Counted from the stretch's first letter, positions 35,201 to 46,955 are shown. The stretch: 64,000 nt of DNA from Balamuthia mandrillaris (GCA_031835245.1 JAVKOQ010000044.1:1-64000), one strand, 5' to 3'. Notes: generated from the sequence alone by a model not told the origin. Numbers and translations are program-made.

Positions 35201-35709
35201 ATGAAGATGTAAATAGTGAAGACGAAGAAACTGTTGGACTTCAAGAACGCCTTCAGGCTACACAATTGCTCTATGCCAGATTGGCAAGCGGCAGTTCGTT
35301 GTTGTTGGAAACTATGTCTACTGTACAGTTGGAAAATGAAGAGGAACTGGAAGAACTAACACGAGAACTTAAGCAAAAAGGAGAACGAGAAGAGAAAAAG
35401 ATAGACAAAGGAAAGGAAAAAGAAAAGGAAAAAGCAAGGGAGCATAGGGGTGAAGACGAAAACGAAAATTCCAAGTATGTAATAGAAGATTTTGGAGATG
35501 AATGTTGGTCAGGGTCATCACACGACAGCGACGAAGAACATCAACATCAACGCCACCAACACCAAAAAGAAATATTGAATGGAATGGAAGTGTTGGGAGC
35601 AGATTCGTTGAGTCATATTCAAGGCACCATTTGCAGCAGCCTTCAGAACCGCCGACTTACCGAAGAAGATCTTGCTCATCCCTTGGCTCGTTCCCTGTGT
35701 GCCGAGTAA
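32222..35709 (+). CDS. carbon-nitrogen hydrolase (nitrilase superfamily) with long disordered C-terminal extension
   Basis: Exon 1 is 32222-32415. The catalytic part follows: LVLLPELMAAGY gives the Glu, GRVRKMHAASFEAFYF the Lys, and GVNICFENFLYE the Cys. This is the complete Glu-Lys-Cys triad, with C-F-E resembling the C-W-E of true nitrilases. Introns: 32416-32561, about 32985-33331 (with the 7-bp satellite), about 33520-33611, about 34222-34286 and about 34766-34858. From about residue 380 onward the frame continues across splice junctions (AATGA|GTACTTT...AATAG|AGTGATG) into some 480 residues rich in Arg/Lys/Glu/Ser. That tail ends with a more ordered segment (SSLQNRRLTEEDLAHPLARSL). Reaction: nitrile or amide hydrolysis; substrate unknown. 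The fusion is inferred from frame continuity and needs RNA evidence. Confidence 0.75.
32997..33242 (+). repeat. 7-bp tandem satellite (CTCTCTG)n in an intron
   Basis: About 33 head-to-tail copies of CTCTCTG over 245 bp, broken once near 33081-33113 by shortened units. It is confined to one intron of the nitrilase-like gene, and the pyrimidine-rich strand is sense. Because 7 is not a multiple of 3 it reads open in several frames, giving spurious Ser/Leu/Cys proteins. Confidence 0.95.
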
Positions 35710-36048
35710 AAAATATGGAAGAAGAAAAAAAATCAAGTAAAGCTTCAGCTCTTTCCTTATTCGCGTGCTTCTCTCTCTCTCTCTCTCTCTCGCTTCTCTT
35801 CATCTTATAATTATTTTTTTTTCGTTCAACAGAAAAAGCACTGTCACAAAGCGTCACGAGAGAGCGAATTGCAACTGCCAACATTCATCACCAATGCTTT
35901 TGTGATGAATGTTGTTTTTCAACTGGTGACAACGGGTGACACTCTCCTGCTCTTTATATTTTCTTGTTATCCAAGAATAAAACATAACATTAACTCGCAA
36001 ACATAACAGCAAAAGCAGCAAACAGACAAAGCTAGAGACAGAACAGAA
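35710..36048. promoter_or_regulatory. upstream region of the receptor kinase, with a hairpin
   Basis: (CT)n at 35770-35791 close to the nitrilase stop. A perfect 13-bp inverted repeat lies at 35879-35891/35902-35914 (arm CAACATTCATCAC, 10-nt loop). It is flanked by TGTCAC..CGTCAC (about 35842-35856) on one side and GGTGAC..GGTGAC (about 35925-35940) on the other, which is itself an inverted pair. A TTTATATT box lies at about 35952. Confidence 0.5.
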
Positions 36049-39000
36049 ATGTATCAGCATCTCCTTGCCGTTGTATTATTTGTGTTGCTGGGGTGGAATG
36101 CACCTTATGTGGTTCATGGTGAAGACTTGGAATGGAACCAGCTCGTTACAGGATCGTTCGTTAAGCCATTTATCGCTGTTTATAGGGCCTCTGCAGATGA
36201 AGCATGGTTTCTTGGAGAGAGCCAAATCACTTCACCTCTCGTTTTTGACTTTGGTGCGCCCCACCTTCTGCAATTGTTAAATGTACTCAGTTTTCTTAGT
36301 CCTTTTTTTCGTTTAAAACAAAAGCTACCAAATCCACTAGAAGAGTGACAACAACGGGCACCATTCCCACCTCCTCTTTAAACCATTTCTCAGGAGGCAT
36401 CATCGGCAACAAGCTCTATCTTTTGAGTGGTAGACAGGGATCGACCACATCGAAGCCACAACTTTATGTCTTGGGTAAGCAAAAGATCGCTCTGTTGCTT
36501 ACAGTTATTGACACTTGCCTTAACCGCTGATAGATACGGATACTCTGGTGTGGAGCCAGTTGGCAAACCTAGCATGGCATCGTGCTGGTCATGTGGTATT
36601 GATTTTGGAAGAAGAAAAGAAGTTGTACGCATATGCTGGCTGGGTACCTATTGGCAATCTCTACTATGCCGACTTGTGGGAGTACTCAATAGGTTCTTCT
36701 CTCCCTTTTTTGCTTTTTTCCTTTGGGATATTCTTCTTTCCCTCTTCTCTATTCTAACGCCTTTATGTCGTATCGTTTCCAGACACCAATTCATGGACTG
36801 ATAGAGGCGACTACGGTTCCCCTTTGAAGCAGAGCGGAGGGGCTACGCTAGGCCAGTTCCTTTTCTTTCATGCTGGAGAACTTTCGACCGGCACTAAATC
36901 AAACCAGTTCATCCGCTTTAACGGTGGAGACAACAAATGGAGCGCTTTATCCCCATCTGCTCCTGCACCGTTGCTTGCGCGCAGCAATCACGGCATGTTC
37001 AGCGATGGGTCCAGTTTGAGCATTTGGATTGTTGGAGGATCCACCAATGATGTACATTATAGAGCTCGTTTCGGTGCTGTTGAAGACGTAGAACCAGAGA
37101 TTGATAGTTTTGGAGGTTCGTCCAGTTGCAGCGCAAACTTGATGGTTCATAAGCCATCAGGAAAGGTCATTTGCGGAGGTGTGTTTGTCTCCCTTACAGA
37201 GTGTTCGTTCTTATTGAGAGTTAACCTATTCCTTCAATACAGATACCAATGGCATTTGGGAAATAACCAGAAAATGTAACTATGCTTCTGGCTGTCCGCT
37301 TATAGTTTCTCCATCTTGTCCTTCCGCTTATCCATTCCGGTGATACCTTTTTTTTCTTGTCATCCTTTAATTCTCCCTATCTTACTCTATCAAACTACAA
37401 AAGGTGTGCTTCTCAGATGTGCGTCTCTGATGCTAACGAGTGTCGTGGGCTCAGAACGGATTGTGCTTCCGATGATATCACTTGTGTAAACGGTGATTGT
37501 GCTTCGTCTTGTGAGGAATGTACGATCAACGCCGTTCCGTGTCTATCTGGAGAGGTGATGTGCTGCGATGGTTCATGTCGTTCCAGTTATGACCTTTGTC
37601 CTTCAGCCATTTGTACCTCCGATTTACCATTTAGGTACGTACATTCATCGTGCTTCGTTCTTCTGCGTCTCATCGTGGCCTGATCTCCTCCAATCCTCGG
37701 TGTTGTTTATTCCCTCTTTGCTGACTTTGATATATCCGCTCTTTTTTGCTCTTCTTTATGCTTCTCTTACGGATTAAAGATGCGAAGACGGTTCGTGCAA
37801 AGCGGCACCAGCCGAATGTGCTGCTTCTCCCTGTGGAGGAGGGCGAATAGCGTGTGGAGATGGACAATGCGCAGAAGAGTCAGAATGCGAACGTTTATTT
37901 TGTCCAGTTTCTACCTTTCTCTGCCCATCCGATCTCAGCTGTGCTTCACAAGTACGTTTTTTTTTTTTTAGAAAAAAGCTCTTCCACCTCCCTTTTCACA
38001 TTCCTATTCTTACAAAATAGGAAGAAGGATGCGCTCGTGTTCAAAGCTACTGCGGTGCGGGTAAGGTCGTTTGTTGGGATGGAACCTGTGTCACCTCCAC
38101 TGTGATGTGCCCCACGCCCTGGCTGCTCGAGAAGATAGCCCCAATAACCGCACAACTGTATCCTAGCATTGATACTATCGTACGTACTTTATATTTGTGA
38201 TGCATCGCCATGTTTTTTGTTTGCTGAAGGGAGACATTCGTTGAAGGAACTTCCTATTGTTGCTTGGAACACGGATGCCACTCTCGGAAGGATCACAATC
38301 GACATAACTGTTATTCCTGATGCAAGCGTTATACATTTGAAGGAAGCAACCCTGGCGCTTGTCAACCAAGCCACACTTTCTGTTAATGAAGAAGATGGCG
38401 AGATCTTTGGTCCCTGCGTGGAGCTTTACATTGACTCTGATGCTTTGCCTTCTGTAGAGTTTATCCGTTTAGAATTCTTGGTTGAACCGGCTTCAAACCT
38501 GGTTAGTTATGTGTTGTACTATTTTGTGTTTTTTCTTTTTCTCACTTATACGCCTCTTCTTTTCAGAGGCAAAACCAATTTCGAGTTGCCCATCTGAACG
38601 AGGAAGCAATGGAATGGACTCTATTACCCACCGAAACAAGCAAAACAGAGGATACCTCACAGGTGAAAATTTCGGCTTCAGTCGCTGTGGATGGCACTTT
38701 TTGTGTGGCCTACGTTGGAGACAAACGCCCGTTTCTTTCGCTGCTTGCACCGGCCGTATATACCATACATGGCTCCAGTGATCTTCAAGTAACTACCCTT
38801 ATTCTCTACTCTTGTAGTCCCTTCTCTCTCTTTTCGGTCTGACCTCTTTGAATTCCAAAAGGTCTATTTCTCTCTCTCCAGCCCAGTTTGGGACAAAGTG
38901 ACGGTTCCCTTTAGCATAACCGGAACCGCCCGAGAAGGAACCGACTATCGCCTCTTCACCGAATCAAGAAGTCCTGCCATCTTCGAAGCGGGCTCTTCCT

Positions 39001-41252
39001 CCGCCCAGATCATCCTTTTCTTTCCTGGCTCTTCTTCCTTCTCAGGCTATCGCACTTTAGAGTTTCACTTCTCTGAAGCTTCCTCATATCCCTCCCAAAT
39101 CGATCTTCCTGATGATACTTCAACAACAACAACAATTCTTCTTGTGAATTACTTTCAGAGTATCTCCGCAAATGATTTGCTGGTGGTCTTTCCGGGATCC
39201 AGTTTGGCTCTCCATCAACTGACTCCAGTGGGAACGAATAGAAAGGAATTGAGTGAGTATCAACTTGAAATCACCATTCAAGGCATTGTTGAGAAAGATG
39301 AGAACGGAACGGAGCTCGTTTTTCACAGCTTTTCTCTCGAACAGAGGTTTGCCCCACATTTACTCGGAGAAGGAGAAAACGAAGCGCTACGACTAAGCGG
39401 AAGCTACGGTTTACCATCAGCACAAAATCTTTCTATGGAAGCTACATTCAGAATCAACAAAGCCCAACTCTACGACCTTTCGTCTCAAAACATGACAACG
39501 GCTATCGAGAGAAACGGAGTATATTTGGAACTAATGATGAGCACATGGGAGTTCGATCCGGCAACAGTTTCTTTGGAACTAGTCATGAAGCTTTCGAGCA
39601 ATGATGGACCTTTGGTTTCTTTCAACCAAGGTGAAGACGGTTCGTTCCTTGATGAGAATTCTTCTTCAGAGCTTCTAGAAGCAAGAAGAACATCTTTCAT
39701 TTTCGACAACAACAACCGCAGTTCTTTCGTCACCACATTTCGAACCGAAGAAAGTTGGTTGTGGCTAGAAACGATTTTGTCTTCGCCGCACAGAGCTGTT
39801 CAGGAGGAAGATGGAAAGCCATTAGTCTACGTTGGCCTTCCTTTTAGCAACAATGCTTCCATGCTTGAATATCGTTCCATCGTCGTTCTGCAAACATTTT
39901 CTGCTTCTCCATCTTCTTCTTCAGTTTCTGACGACCTCACCAATGAAGATGAGGAAGCTGCCACAGCCAACCTGTTGGTAATCGTATTGCCTTCAGCGTT
40001 GAGCAGTTTGCTGCTCTGTCTTATCACCTTCGGTTTTGTCTTCTTTCGAAAGTATCGCAGAAGAAAAGAAACGAAGAAAGACATAGAAACCTCGATGGAG
40101 ATGTTGGAAGCCTCCGAATACGTTCCTGCGTACGTCTTCAACATCTACAATAACAAAAAGAATCTCAAGAAGAAAGAAGACGACGATGACGCAAGATCAA
40201 GTTTCTCGAATGGAAGTTTGAGCGTAGGAGAGATGTTCGCTTTGAACTTTGAAGAGCTGGAGTTTGGCAAACAGATCGGCAAAGGCTCCTTCGGAGTGGT
40301 CTTCAAAGGCAAATGGAGGCTCACACCAGTCGCCATCAAACTTCTCAACAACTCCCTTCGACAGGAACAACTACAGGAGTTTCGCAAAGAGGTGGAATTG
40401 ATGCAAAACTTGAGACCACACAGCAATGTAGTGTTGTTGTTAGGAGTCTGTTTACATCATCCAGAACATCCTCTGTGCATCGTAACTGAACTTCTTCCGA
40501 ACGGCAGCCTTTTGGACTTTTTGAAGAAACAGAAGAGCCAACTACCAGAAGAAGAGAAGTTGGGATGGAACGAGCTGATGGTGAGAATCGCAAAAGGTGT
40601 AGCTGCTGGAATGCAACACTTGCATGCGGAGCAGATCATTCATTGCGATTTGTCGGCGAGAAACATTTTATTGACGGAGAACCTGGAAGCCAAAGTGGCA
40701 GACTTTGGAATGTCTCGCGTGTTGAGCGCTGAGGAGGACCACCACCAAACTATGTCTAACATTGGTCCAGTTCGATGGATGGTTCGTTGCTTACTCTCCT
40801 TCTCTTCTCTTCGCTTTGCCTTGTGTGTTCTTTTCTTTCGCTTTCCCTTGCTTTCCTCTGTTCGGGTTCCCTTTCTATATTCTCTTTGCTTCACCTTTCT
40901 TTTTCCTCTTGTTTACTTTCGTTTTTTTCTGTCTTTTTCTTTAAAGGCCCCGGAGAGCCTCAAAGATAGAGTCTATTCTGAGAAGACGGACGCATGGAGC
41001 TTTGGAGTGGTGCTATGGGAGATTGCCACCTTTGGTGAGATGCCCTACAAAAACCTCACCACAATGCAAGTAACGGTAGAAGTGGTAATGGGCAGAATTC
41101 GTCTAGAGGCGCCTGAAGGAACGCCGGAGGTCTTCTGTGAGTTGATGGAACAGTGTTTAGCCTCGAACCCGGAGGAGAGACCCACTTTTGAGAACATTCA
41201 TTGTCGCTTGCAAAAGGCCCACAAGTCGTTGAAGGCTTCCTCTCAGAAGTGA
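36049..41252 (+). CDS. receptor protein kinase: Kelch-like propeller, Cys-rich repeats, Calx-beta, TM, TKL/TK-type kinase
   Basis: A large type I receptor, about 1,350 residues in more than ten exons. Signal peptide LLAVVLFVLLGWNAPYVVHG. Kelch-type blades (FSGGIIGNKLYLLSG, HRAGHVVLI, ATLGQFLFFHAGE, IWIVGG) cover about 36330-37180. Four to five Cys-rich units of form C.DG.C (CVNGDC, CCDGSC, CEDGSC, CGDGQC, CWDGTC) cover 37400-38110. A Calx-beta domain follows (KVTVPFSITGTAREGTDY, 38890-39120). Then comes a beta-rich region ending LPFSNNASMLEYRSIVVL, one transmembrane helix (IVLPSALSSLLLCLITFGFVFF) and a basic stop-transfer. Kinase motifs: GKGSFGVVFKG, VAIKLL, HCDLSARNILL, DFGMSR and PVRWMAPESL. 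The catalytic HRD is HCD, and the activation loop has no Tyr. It is probably active since Asp, Asn and DFG remain. Ligand unknown. Confidence 0.88.
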
Positions 41253-41357
41253 ACCACAAGAAATATTAGGTTCGTTGTTGTTTTGTTGTACATACTAAGC
41301 ACATTGTTTTCTCTTTAAATACAAGTGGAAGAAAAAAACATGAAGAGAAGAAAGAGC

Positions 41358-44207
41358 TTAAAAGTTAACATTGGCGCGTTGGCTGACTTGACGTCTCTTC
41401 TTTTGCACTAACACGACCGCCACCGCTACTGCCACCACTATGACAAACAACACTACTGGAATGGTGACCTTCCACCATAGCCCGTCATCGTCTTCCTCCT
41501 TTTCTTCGTCCTCCAACAGCAACGACATGTCAGGGTCCAATAACACAGAGCCGTGCTCGAACCAAGGCAAACGGATCACCAACTCCTGTTCTTCTCCTTT
41601 CCATCTCGCACTCACCCTCACCTGCAGTGGTTCGTCGTCATCGTTTAGAAGAAGAGCCAAGGGCAGGACGTTCACTGGGATCTCTGTGTTCTCGGTTCCA
41701 AGCTGCAACATCCACACTTGGGTTTCGTCCGCTTGCTCTTCGGATCGCAAGAAGATGGTTCCATCCTCACTGGAGAGGAAGAGATGCAACTCCAAGGAAT
41801 GAGAGTGGTGTTGAAAGGGCCAAGAGGATAGCAATAAGCTCCACTTGAGAGTGTTGGCCGCTATTACCTGCTCCACCCCGGCAAAGGATATGGCTTGCTC
41901 TTCTGCGAACATCGTGAATTCCACTTTCATCATGACGCTCTCCGTCAGGTTGGTCGTCTCTTTTGCTTCTCCGTCTCCAATGAAAGTTGTGAGCGATGTG
42001 ATATTGGCAGCGAAGGAGAGGAATGGAAGAGCGTTGTTGAGGTTGAAGGTAGCGTTGTCGAACTGCGTTGCCTCGAATTCTGTGTCCTGCAAAGGCACAA
42101 TCGCAACAACTTCTCCGTCTTCGTTTACCTCCGTCAAAGTGGCGAACTGAGCGGAGACGGAGCGGTTGGTCAGAGTTTGGTTGCCGTCTTGTGGGTCCAG
42201 GAGAGAAAGAGTGTGGTCTGGTTTTGTAGGATCGGGGAAGACGGCCAGAACGGTGGCTTGTTCAGGCTGAAAGGTGAGGGGTGGCTGGAAGGAAACTTGA
42301 ATGAAGAAGGCCATATCCAGGAAGAAAGACTCGCTGAAGAAGTCGGGCGCCACTCGAATGGTGATCGTGGCTTCTTCTTGCAACGTTGCAGGTAACCTGA
42401 AAATGTTTAGCTGAGCTTCAGACTCGTTTTGAGAAATATCCACCGCCACGTTCAACAAAGACGCTCGGTTTGGTTCGGAGGGAGGAGGTTGTGTGGTGAA
42501 ATGTTGCCCGTACACAAGTCCTGCTGATAGCTCCAGGGAGAGATGCAGTTGCACAGCAGAATCAGGAAAAGGTGAGGAAAGCCGAAGCGGAAGGCTCAGG
42601 GAGCTGTCTGTAGAAAACGGAAGCTGAAAGGATGTGGATTGAATGTTCCATGAAAGGAGAGGTCGGTCGTTGCAATTGCAGGTCGTGTGTTCTTCCTCGC
42701 ATGGGGTGATGCACACAAAGACATTGTCAACGCGTTCTTCCATTCGAAGGACAGGTTTGTTGTTGTTTCCTTCCAGCTGAAGGGGAAGTAGGCTGTGAAG
42801 CCTCGCGCTCCACCCGGAAGGCAAAAACATCAACTGGCGATGTACCGTGTTATGTTTGAAAGAGAGCAACCCGTTTGTTTGCAAAGAGCTCCTATCCTCC
42901 AAGCTTACTAAAAACATGGGTTCAAATGAAGAACATTACAACGCTGAACGAATTACAAAGTTGAAAGGTTGCGAAGAAACAAAAATAACATCGAGAGAAC
43001 ATCAATGCACCTATCGTATCTGCTCTATTATTTTCAAATAGCATGTCGGCGCCATACATGGTCATAATAACCTTCCCTTGCAGACAAAGTACGTAATCGC
43101 CGCCATTGCCGTGAAAGAGAAGTGTGCCACCGCTGCTGGTTACGTTGCAATCTTGCACCACTGCTATCGCTGTATCACATGATATGCAGCGTTAGAATAA
43201 AAATAAAAAAGTTTGATCTATCTGCAGACAGTTAAACCAACTCACTTGTGTCGTTGTCCTTGACACAGTTTTCGATAAATGAAACGTTTTCAAATGTCCA
43301 ATCTACATTGATGAGGTGCAATGGTTCTACATGTGAAACAAGAAGAAGAAAATGAACGGGAAGAACATGATGAACATGAAGATGAAGAAGAAGAAGAAGA
43401 AGAAGAAGAAGAAGAAGAAGAAGAAGAACAACAACAACAACAACAACAACAACCGAAGTTAAAAAAAAAGGAGAACAAGCAATCAACAACGCCATACCAC
43501 TGAATAAACCTTCTCCACATCCGGTCCCTCGCACTAGTACATTGGTCATATCCAACCTGCTCAGCTCAGTACGAAAAGTGTTGAGGATAAAGCCACCGAA
43601 GGAGTTTTGAATGACGACGTCTCTCAACTCCACACTTAAGGGGGCGGATGGATGTAACACGAAAGCAGTGTCTGAGGAACACTCTATGACCAGATGGTGG
43701 AAGGCGATATTGTAGACCGTATTACCCTGCTGCTGAAATCGGAAACAACCCTCGTTGGTGTCTGAACCTCTTATCACTGCGGGTTCCTCTCCCGCTTTCC
43801 CCCTATTAAATATAGAGTTATGACAGACCTCGCAACAAAACGAAAAACAAAAGAACAAGAAAAGTAAAAATAAACAAACAAGATAACGAAAGGAATACCT
43901 GTATGTAACACTATTCCCCAGACTGACAGTTGAGGTGATGCTATATTCCCCTGCAGCAAGGATGTACTCTTCAAAATTCATAAGCACTGCAAATGGGTCG
44001 CCACACGGGTCCGTCTCCAGACAATCTTGTCCCGTAGCGCCTGGGCTGAAGTAACCTGCCGAGAAGGGTTGGGAAAGGGCAAGTCCGTCCAAACAATAAA
44101 AAACAAAAGGAGACGAATCCACCCATCACCTCACCTGTTTGCGCATACGCAAGGGCACACGCCCAGCAAACGAACAGAGTAACGACAAAAGAGCAGCCTG
44201 CCCTCAT
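41358..44207 (-). CDS. type I membrane protein with beta-helix ectodomain and the shared receptor tail
   Basis: Exons run from ATG 44207 (signal peptide SFVVTLFVCWACALAYA) to stop 41358. Introns lie at about 44133-44060, 43906-43807, 43510-43329 (with GAA/CAA repeat), 43245-43177 and 43006-42908; each keeps frame. The N-terminal half has repeating short strands typical of pectin-lyase-like parallel beta-helices (VYNIAFHHLVIECSS, LRDVVIQNSFGGF, FENVSFIENC). A Cys cluster follows (CEEEHTTCNCND), then a beta-rich region with LKWSLLLSSWPFQ. Next come the juxtamembrane motif PWFEHGSVLLDPDMSLLL, an acidic linker, a transmembrane helix (VTIPVVLFVIVVAVAVAVVLV) and the tail QKKRRQVSQRANVNF. The last part matches the four tandem receptors. 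It lies tail-to-tail with the receptor kinase, 105 bp apart. Function unknown; cell-surface recognition is inferred. Confidence 0.85.
43381..43455 (-). repeat. (GAA)n then (CAA)n microsatellite in an intron
   Basis: GAA units about 43385-43430 pass directly into CAA units about 43428-43452, the same order as in the SIKE-like gene intron. The gene is on the minus strand, so the sense strand is TTG/TTC. Confidence 0.9.
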
Positions 44208-44451
44208 AACGATGGGGTCCCAATGGCAAGACAGTGACTCCCTTAGGTAAAATGAATCTTACCACATTAAATTAATCAACCAAGATTTGCGGGCAAATTT
44301 CGTTCGTTCAAATTATTCAAAATAATCGACTGGTCTCCAATTATTATTTGTCGACTACCACCGCTATCATGTCGTCTTGTATGTATTGTCGACAATTTAC
44401 TTGAGGGTTGCTTAGTAAAATATCACAAAGAAAATAAAAGAAAGAGAGAAG
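44208..44451. promoter_or_regulatory. divergent promoter with two GTCGAC sites
   Basis: Between the beta-helix receptor (-) and SDHC (+). TTTGTCGACTA has its core at 44351-44356, and ATTGTCGACAAT (a perfect 12-bp palindrome) has its core at 44389-44394, 63 bp before the SDHC start. Confidence 0.6.
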
Positions 44452-45040
44452 ATGCTTCGCGGTGCTACTGCTTCGTTGGCCCCTTCCGTCGTGGGACGTG
44501 CTGCTGCCGCCGCCACCACCTCCTTGGGCACCAGGGCATCGGCGGTTGGTGGAAGGCTGTGTTTGAGCTCTTCCACTCACTGCCCCCCCGCGCTGGCCGC
44601 TCCCTCCTTGATAGCCCACTTCTCCTCGACGGCCACCTCCGCCGCCACCTCCCACAGGAAACAGGTGGACAGGCCCCTTAGCCCCCACGTCACCATCTAT
44701 CGTTTCCCTTTGACCGCCATTACCTCCATCACAACTCGTGCCACTGGCGTTGGCCTTACTGTTGGTAAAAAAAAAAATGCATCTCTCTTTTCTATTTTTG
44801 TTTTCATTTCATCTCTCTAATCTATCCTCACCTTTTTTCTTTTTTTTTTTTTTTGATGGTTGTGTAGGCTTGTACACGACTGCCATTTATAGCTTGTTTG
44901 CCGCGCCAGGAAGCGTGGCGGAGATGATCGAGGCCTGCAAGTCCACCGTTCCTATCTTGGTTCCTGTTGCCAAGGCCACCGTCGCCTTTCCCTTTGTCTT
45001 CCACTACCTCTCTGGCATTAGGCACTTGGTATGTTTATAC

Positions 45041-45084
<44 letters not shown>

Positions 45085-45252
45085 TTCTACCTCGAAGTGA
45101 ATGTATGTTGCTTACTACTTTATCGCTTCAACAAATAGATCTGGGATGCGACCGCAGAGGGGTTGACCTTGCCACAAACCCACCGCACCTCCCAACTGCT
45201 TGTTGGCAGCAGCATTGCTCTCACCGCTGTCTTGGCTTTTCTTACTGTTTAA
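44452..45252 (+). CDS. SDHC: succinate dehydrogenase cytochrome b560 subunit
   Basis: Membrane anchor of mitochondrial complex II, binding haem b and ubiquinone. Three exons; introns at about 44763-44867 and 45030-45139. An Arg/Ala/Ser-rich mitochondrial presequence of about 70 residues precedes the family signature RPLSPHVTIYRFP followed by SITTRATGVGL, which carries the quinone-site Ser and Arg. The haem-ligand region is FVFHYLSGIRHLIWDA. The last exon gives the third helix (LLVGSSIALTAVLAFLTV) and stops at 45252. Length (about 190 residues) fits the family. The last exon was read in the frame that continues HYLSGIRHL into IWDA; the longer open frame there is wrong. Confidence 0.95.
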
Positions 45253-45423
45253 ACCCTCATCGCCACACAAAGCCAATCCCTTTTTTGCATTTTTATTAAC
45301 ATTTATTCAATTCTGCTTTTCTCTCTTCTCTCTCTTTTGTCCCTTTGCGCTTTGCTCTTCTTTCACAGACTTTTATTAGTCTTTTGTTCTCAAAGCCTAC
45401 ACAGCGATGAGTACTCCTCAGTT

Positions 45424-46955
45424 TCAATGTACAGCAGAATTATTCGGGTTCCTATTCTCCTCATTCTTCCTCCGCCTCACTGCTTTCTTCTGCGTTGCGG
45501 TTGTTGTTGTCTTTTTACTGGCGGATGAAGTACTTCTGTTTGGTGGTTGTTGAGGTTTTTGTTGGCGCGTTGTTCTTCTAACAGAACTGCTTCTCTTCTG
45601 CTTTTCTTCTTCTAGTTCGTCGTCATCGTCGTCGTCGTCTTCGTCTTCTTCGTCTTGATGATGAGAACGGTGGCCCTCGGACAAACAACGCATCACGCGG
45701 GTCACCAGTTGTGCTTTCCTGCCGGTGGTCGCTTGTCCATGGATGGAGAGGAAGCGTTGCAGCTGCACCACTTTGTACTCTCTCGTCAGTTGTTTGGCCG
45801 TTATACCAAATGCTATGCCTGCCAAGTCTTCTGGAAGCTCTATTTCAGGTTCGGCTTCCTCTTCCTCTTCTTCACTTTCCTCTTCAACCTCCTCCTCTTC
45901 TTCACTTTCTTCGTCCTCTTCTTCTTCTGAAGGAGGAGTAAGTATCTCCCGTCGTGTTCCTTTAGGCCGCATTTGTGCTTCTTCATCTTCGCTTTCTTCG
46001 TCCTGTTGAATTGCTTCGTTGTTTCTTTGTCTCTTAGCCTCTTTTTCTTCCTCTTCATCCACTTCTTCATCTTCTTGGTCCTTTATCTCGTCATCTTCCT
46101 CTTTTTCTTCCTCCGCTTCCACATTGTTTCCCATTTGCTGTTCTTCCTTTTCCTTGATGGAGCGCAGCGCCTCCTCCACGGACATCAAGTTAAACATCTT
46201 TGTCATCAGCTCTTCCACTATCACTTCTTTCTTCTTTCCTCCCTCCAAACGAAAGTGTGCCGCCCACCTCCTTAACACCTGCACGTTCATTCTGTTTCCG
46301 CAACCAAGAGAATTGGGTCAACAAAGAGAGCAAAGAGAAAAAGAGGGAAGAGACATACACGAAAAAGGCGGTTTCCACGCCGAGCAAAACGAGCTCTTCG
46401 GTCAGCTGCTCAATGAGGTCCCGCAAGGGCTGCTCCGTGGGAATGTTCAGCGCTTGAGCGCAGGCCTTGAGGGAGCTCTCCTTCAAATAGGGAAAGATGT
46501 TCTCCGCTCCTTTGGCCTTCATCCTTTCGTCGAGGACTTCGGGCATGAGCCGCGGACCTTCCTCGATCTCTTCATCATACTCGGCTGGGATTAAACTAGG
46601 GTCAGTGAGAAGAACTTCCACGGTTCCAAGGTCGAGCTTGGCCACAAAGTTTTCGATGCCAATGTCCAAACACTCTTTCGTCTATGGTGCGTGTTTTTTT
46701 TATTTCCGATAAGTTCAAGATTAAGATAAGAAAGAAACGACTACGGAGAAGCAAGAGAGTCCGAGCGAGAAGGAGATGGGAAAGATGAACAAGAAGAACA
46801 AGAAAGAAGAAAAGGGGTACCATGCGTTGCACAAGATCAGGGAAAGGAATATTGGCTTTGAACCCGACCGTGGCGATGCTGAGGATCGAGTCCTCGAGCA
46901 AGGAGCGTGGCAGGCCCTCACACGCCTTCGTTATGATGACCTTCAGCGCAGACAT
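45424..46955 (-). CDS. nuclear-type acidic protein with SAP domain
   Basis: Three exons: MSALKVIITKACEGLP... to about 46826, then 46690-46361, then 46291-45424. The second donor (GTATGTC) is chosen so that FF-V-MNVQVL stays in frame. Residues near the C-terminus (YKVVQLQRFLSIHGQATTGRKAQLVTRVMRCL region) form a SAP helix-extended-helix DNA-binding motif. MNVQVLRRWAAHFRLEGGKKKEVIVEEL and SSLKACAQALNIP look like two further, weaker SAP-like units. Between them lie about 100 Asp/Glu-rich residues, and the end is Arg/Lys/Ser/Thr-rich. This composition suggests a chromatin- or RNA-associated nuclear protein. The family is otherwise unrecognised. Confidence 0.65.
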
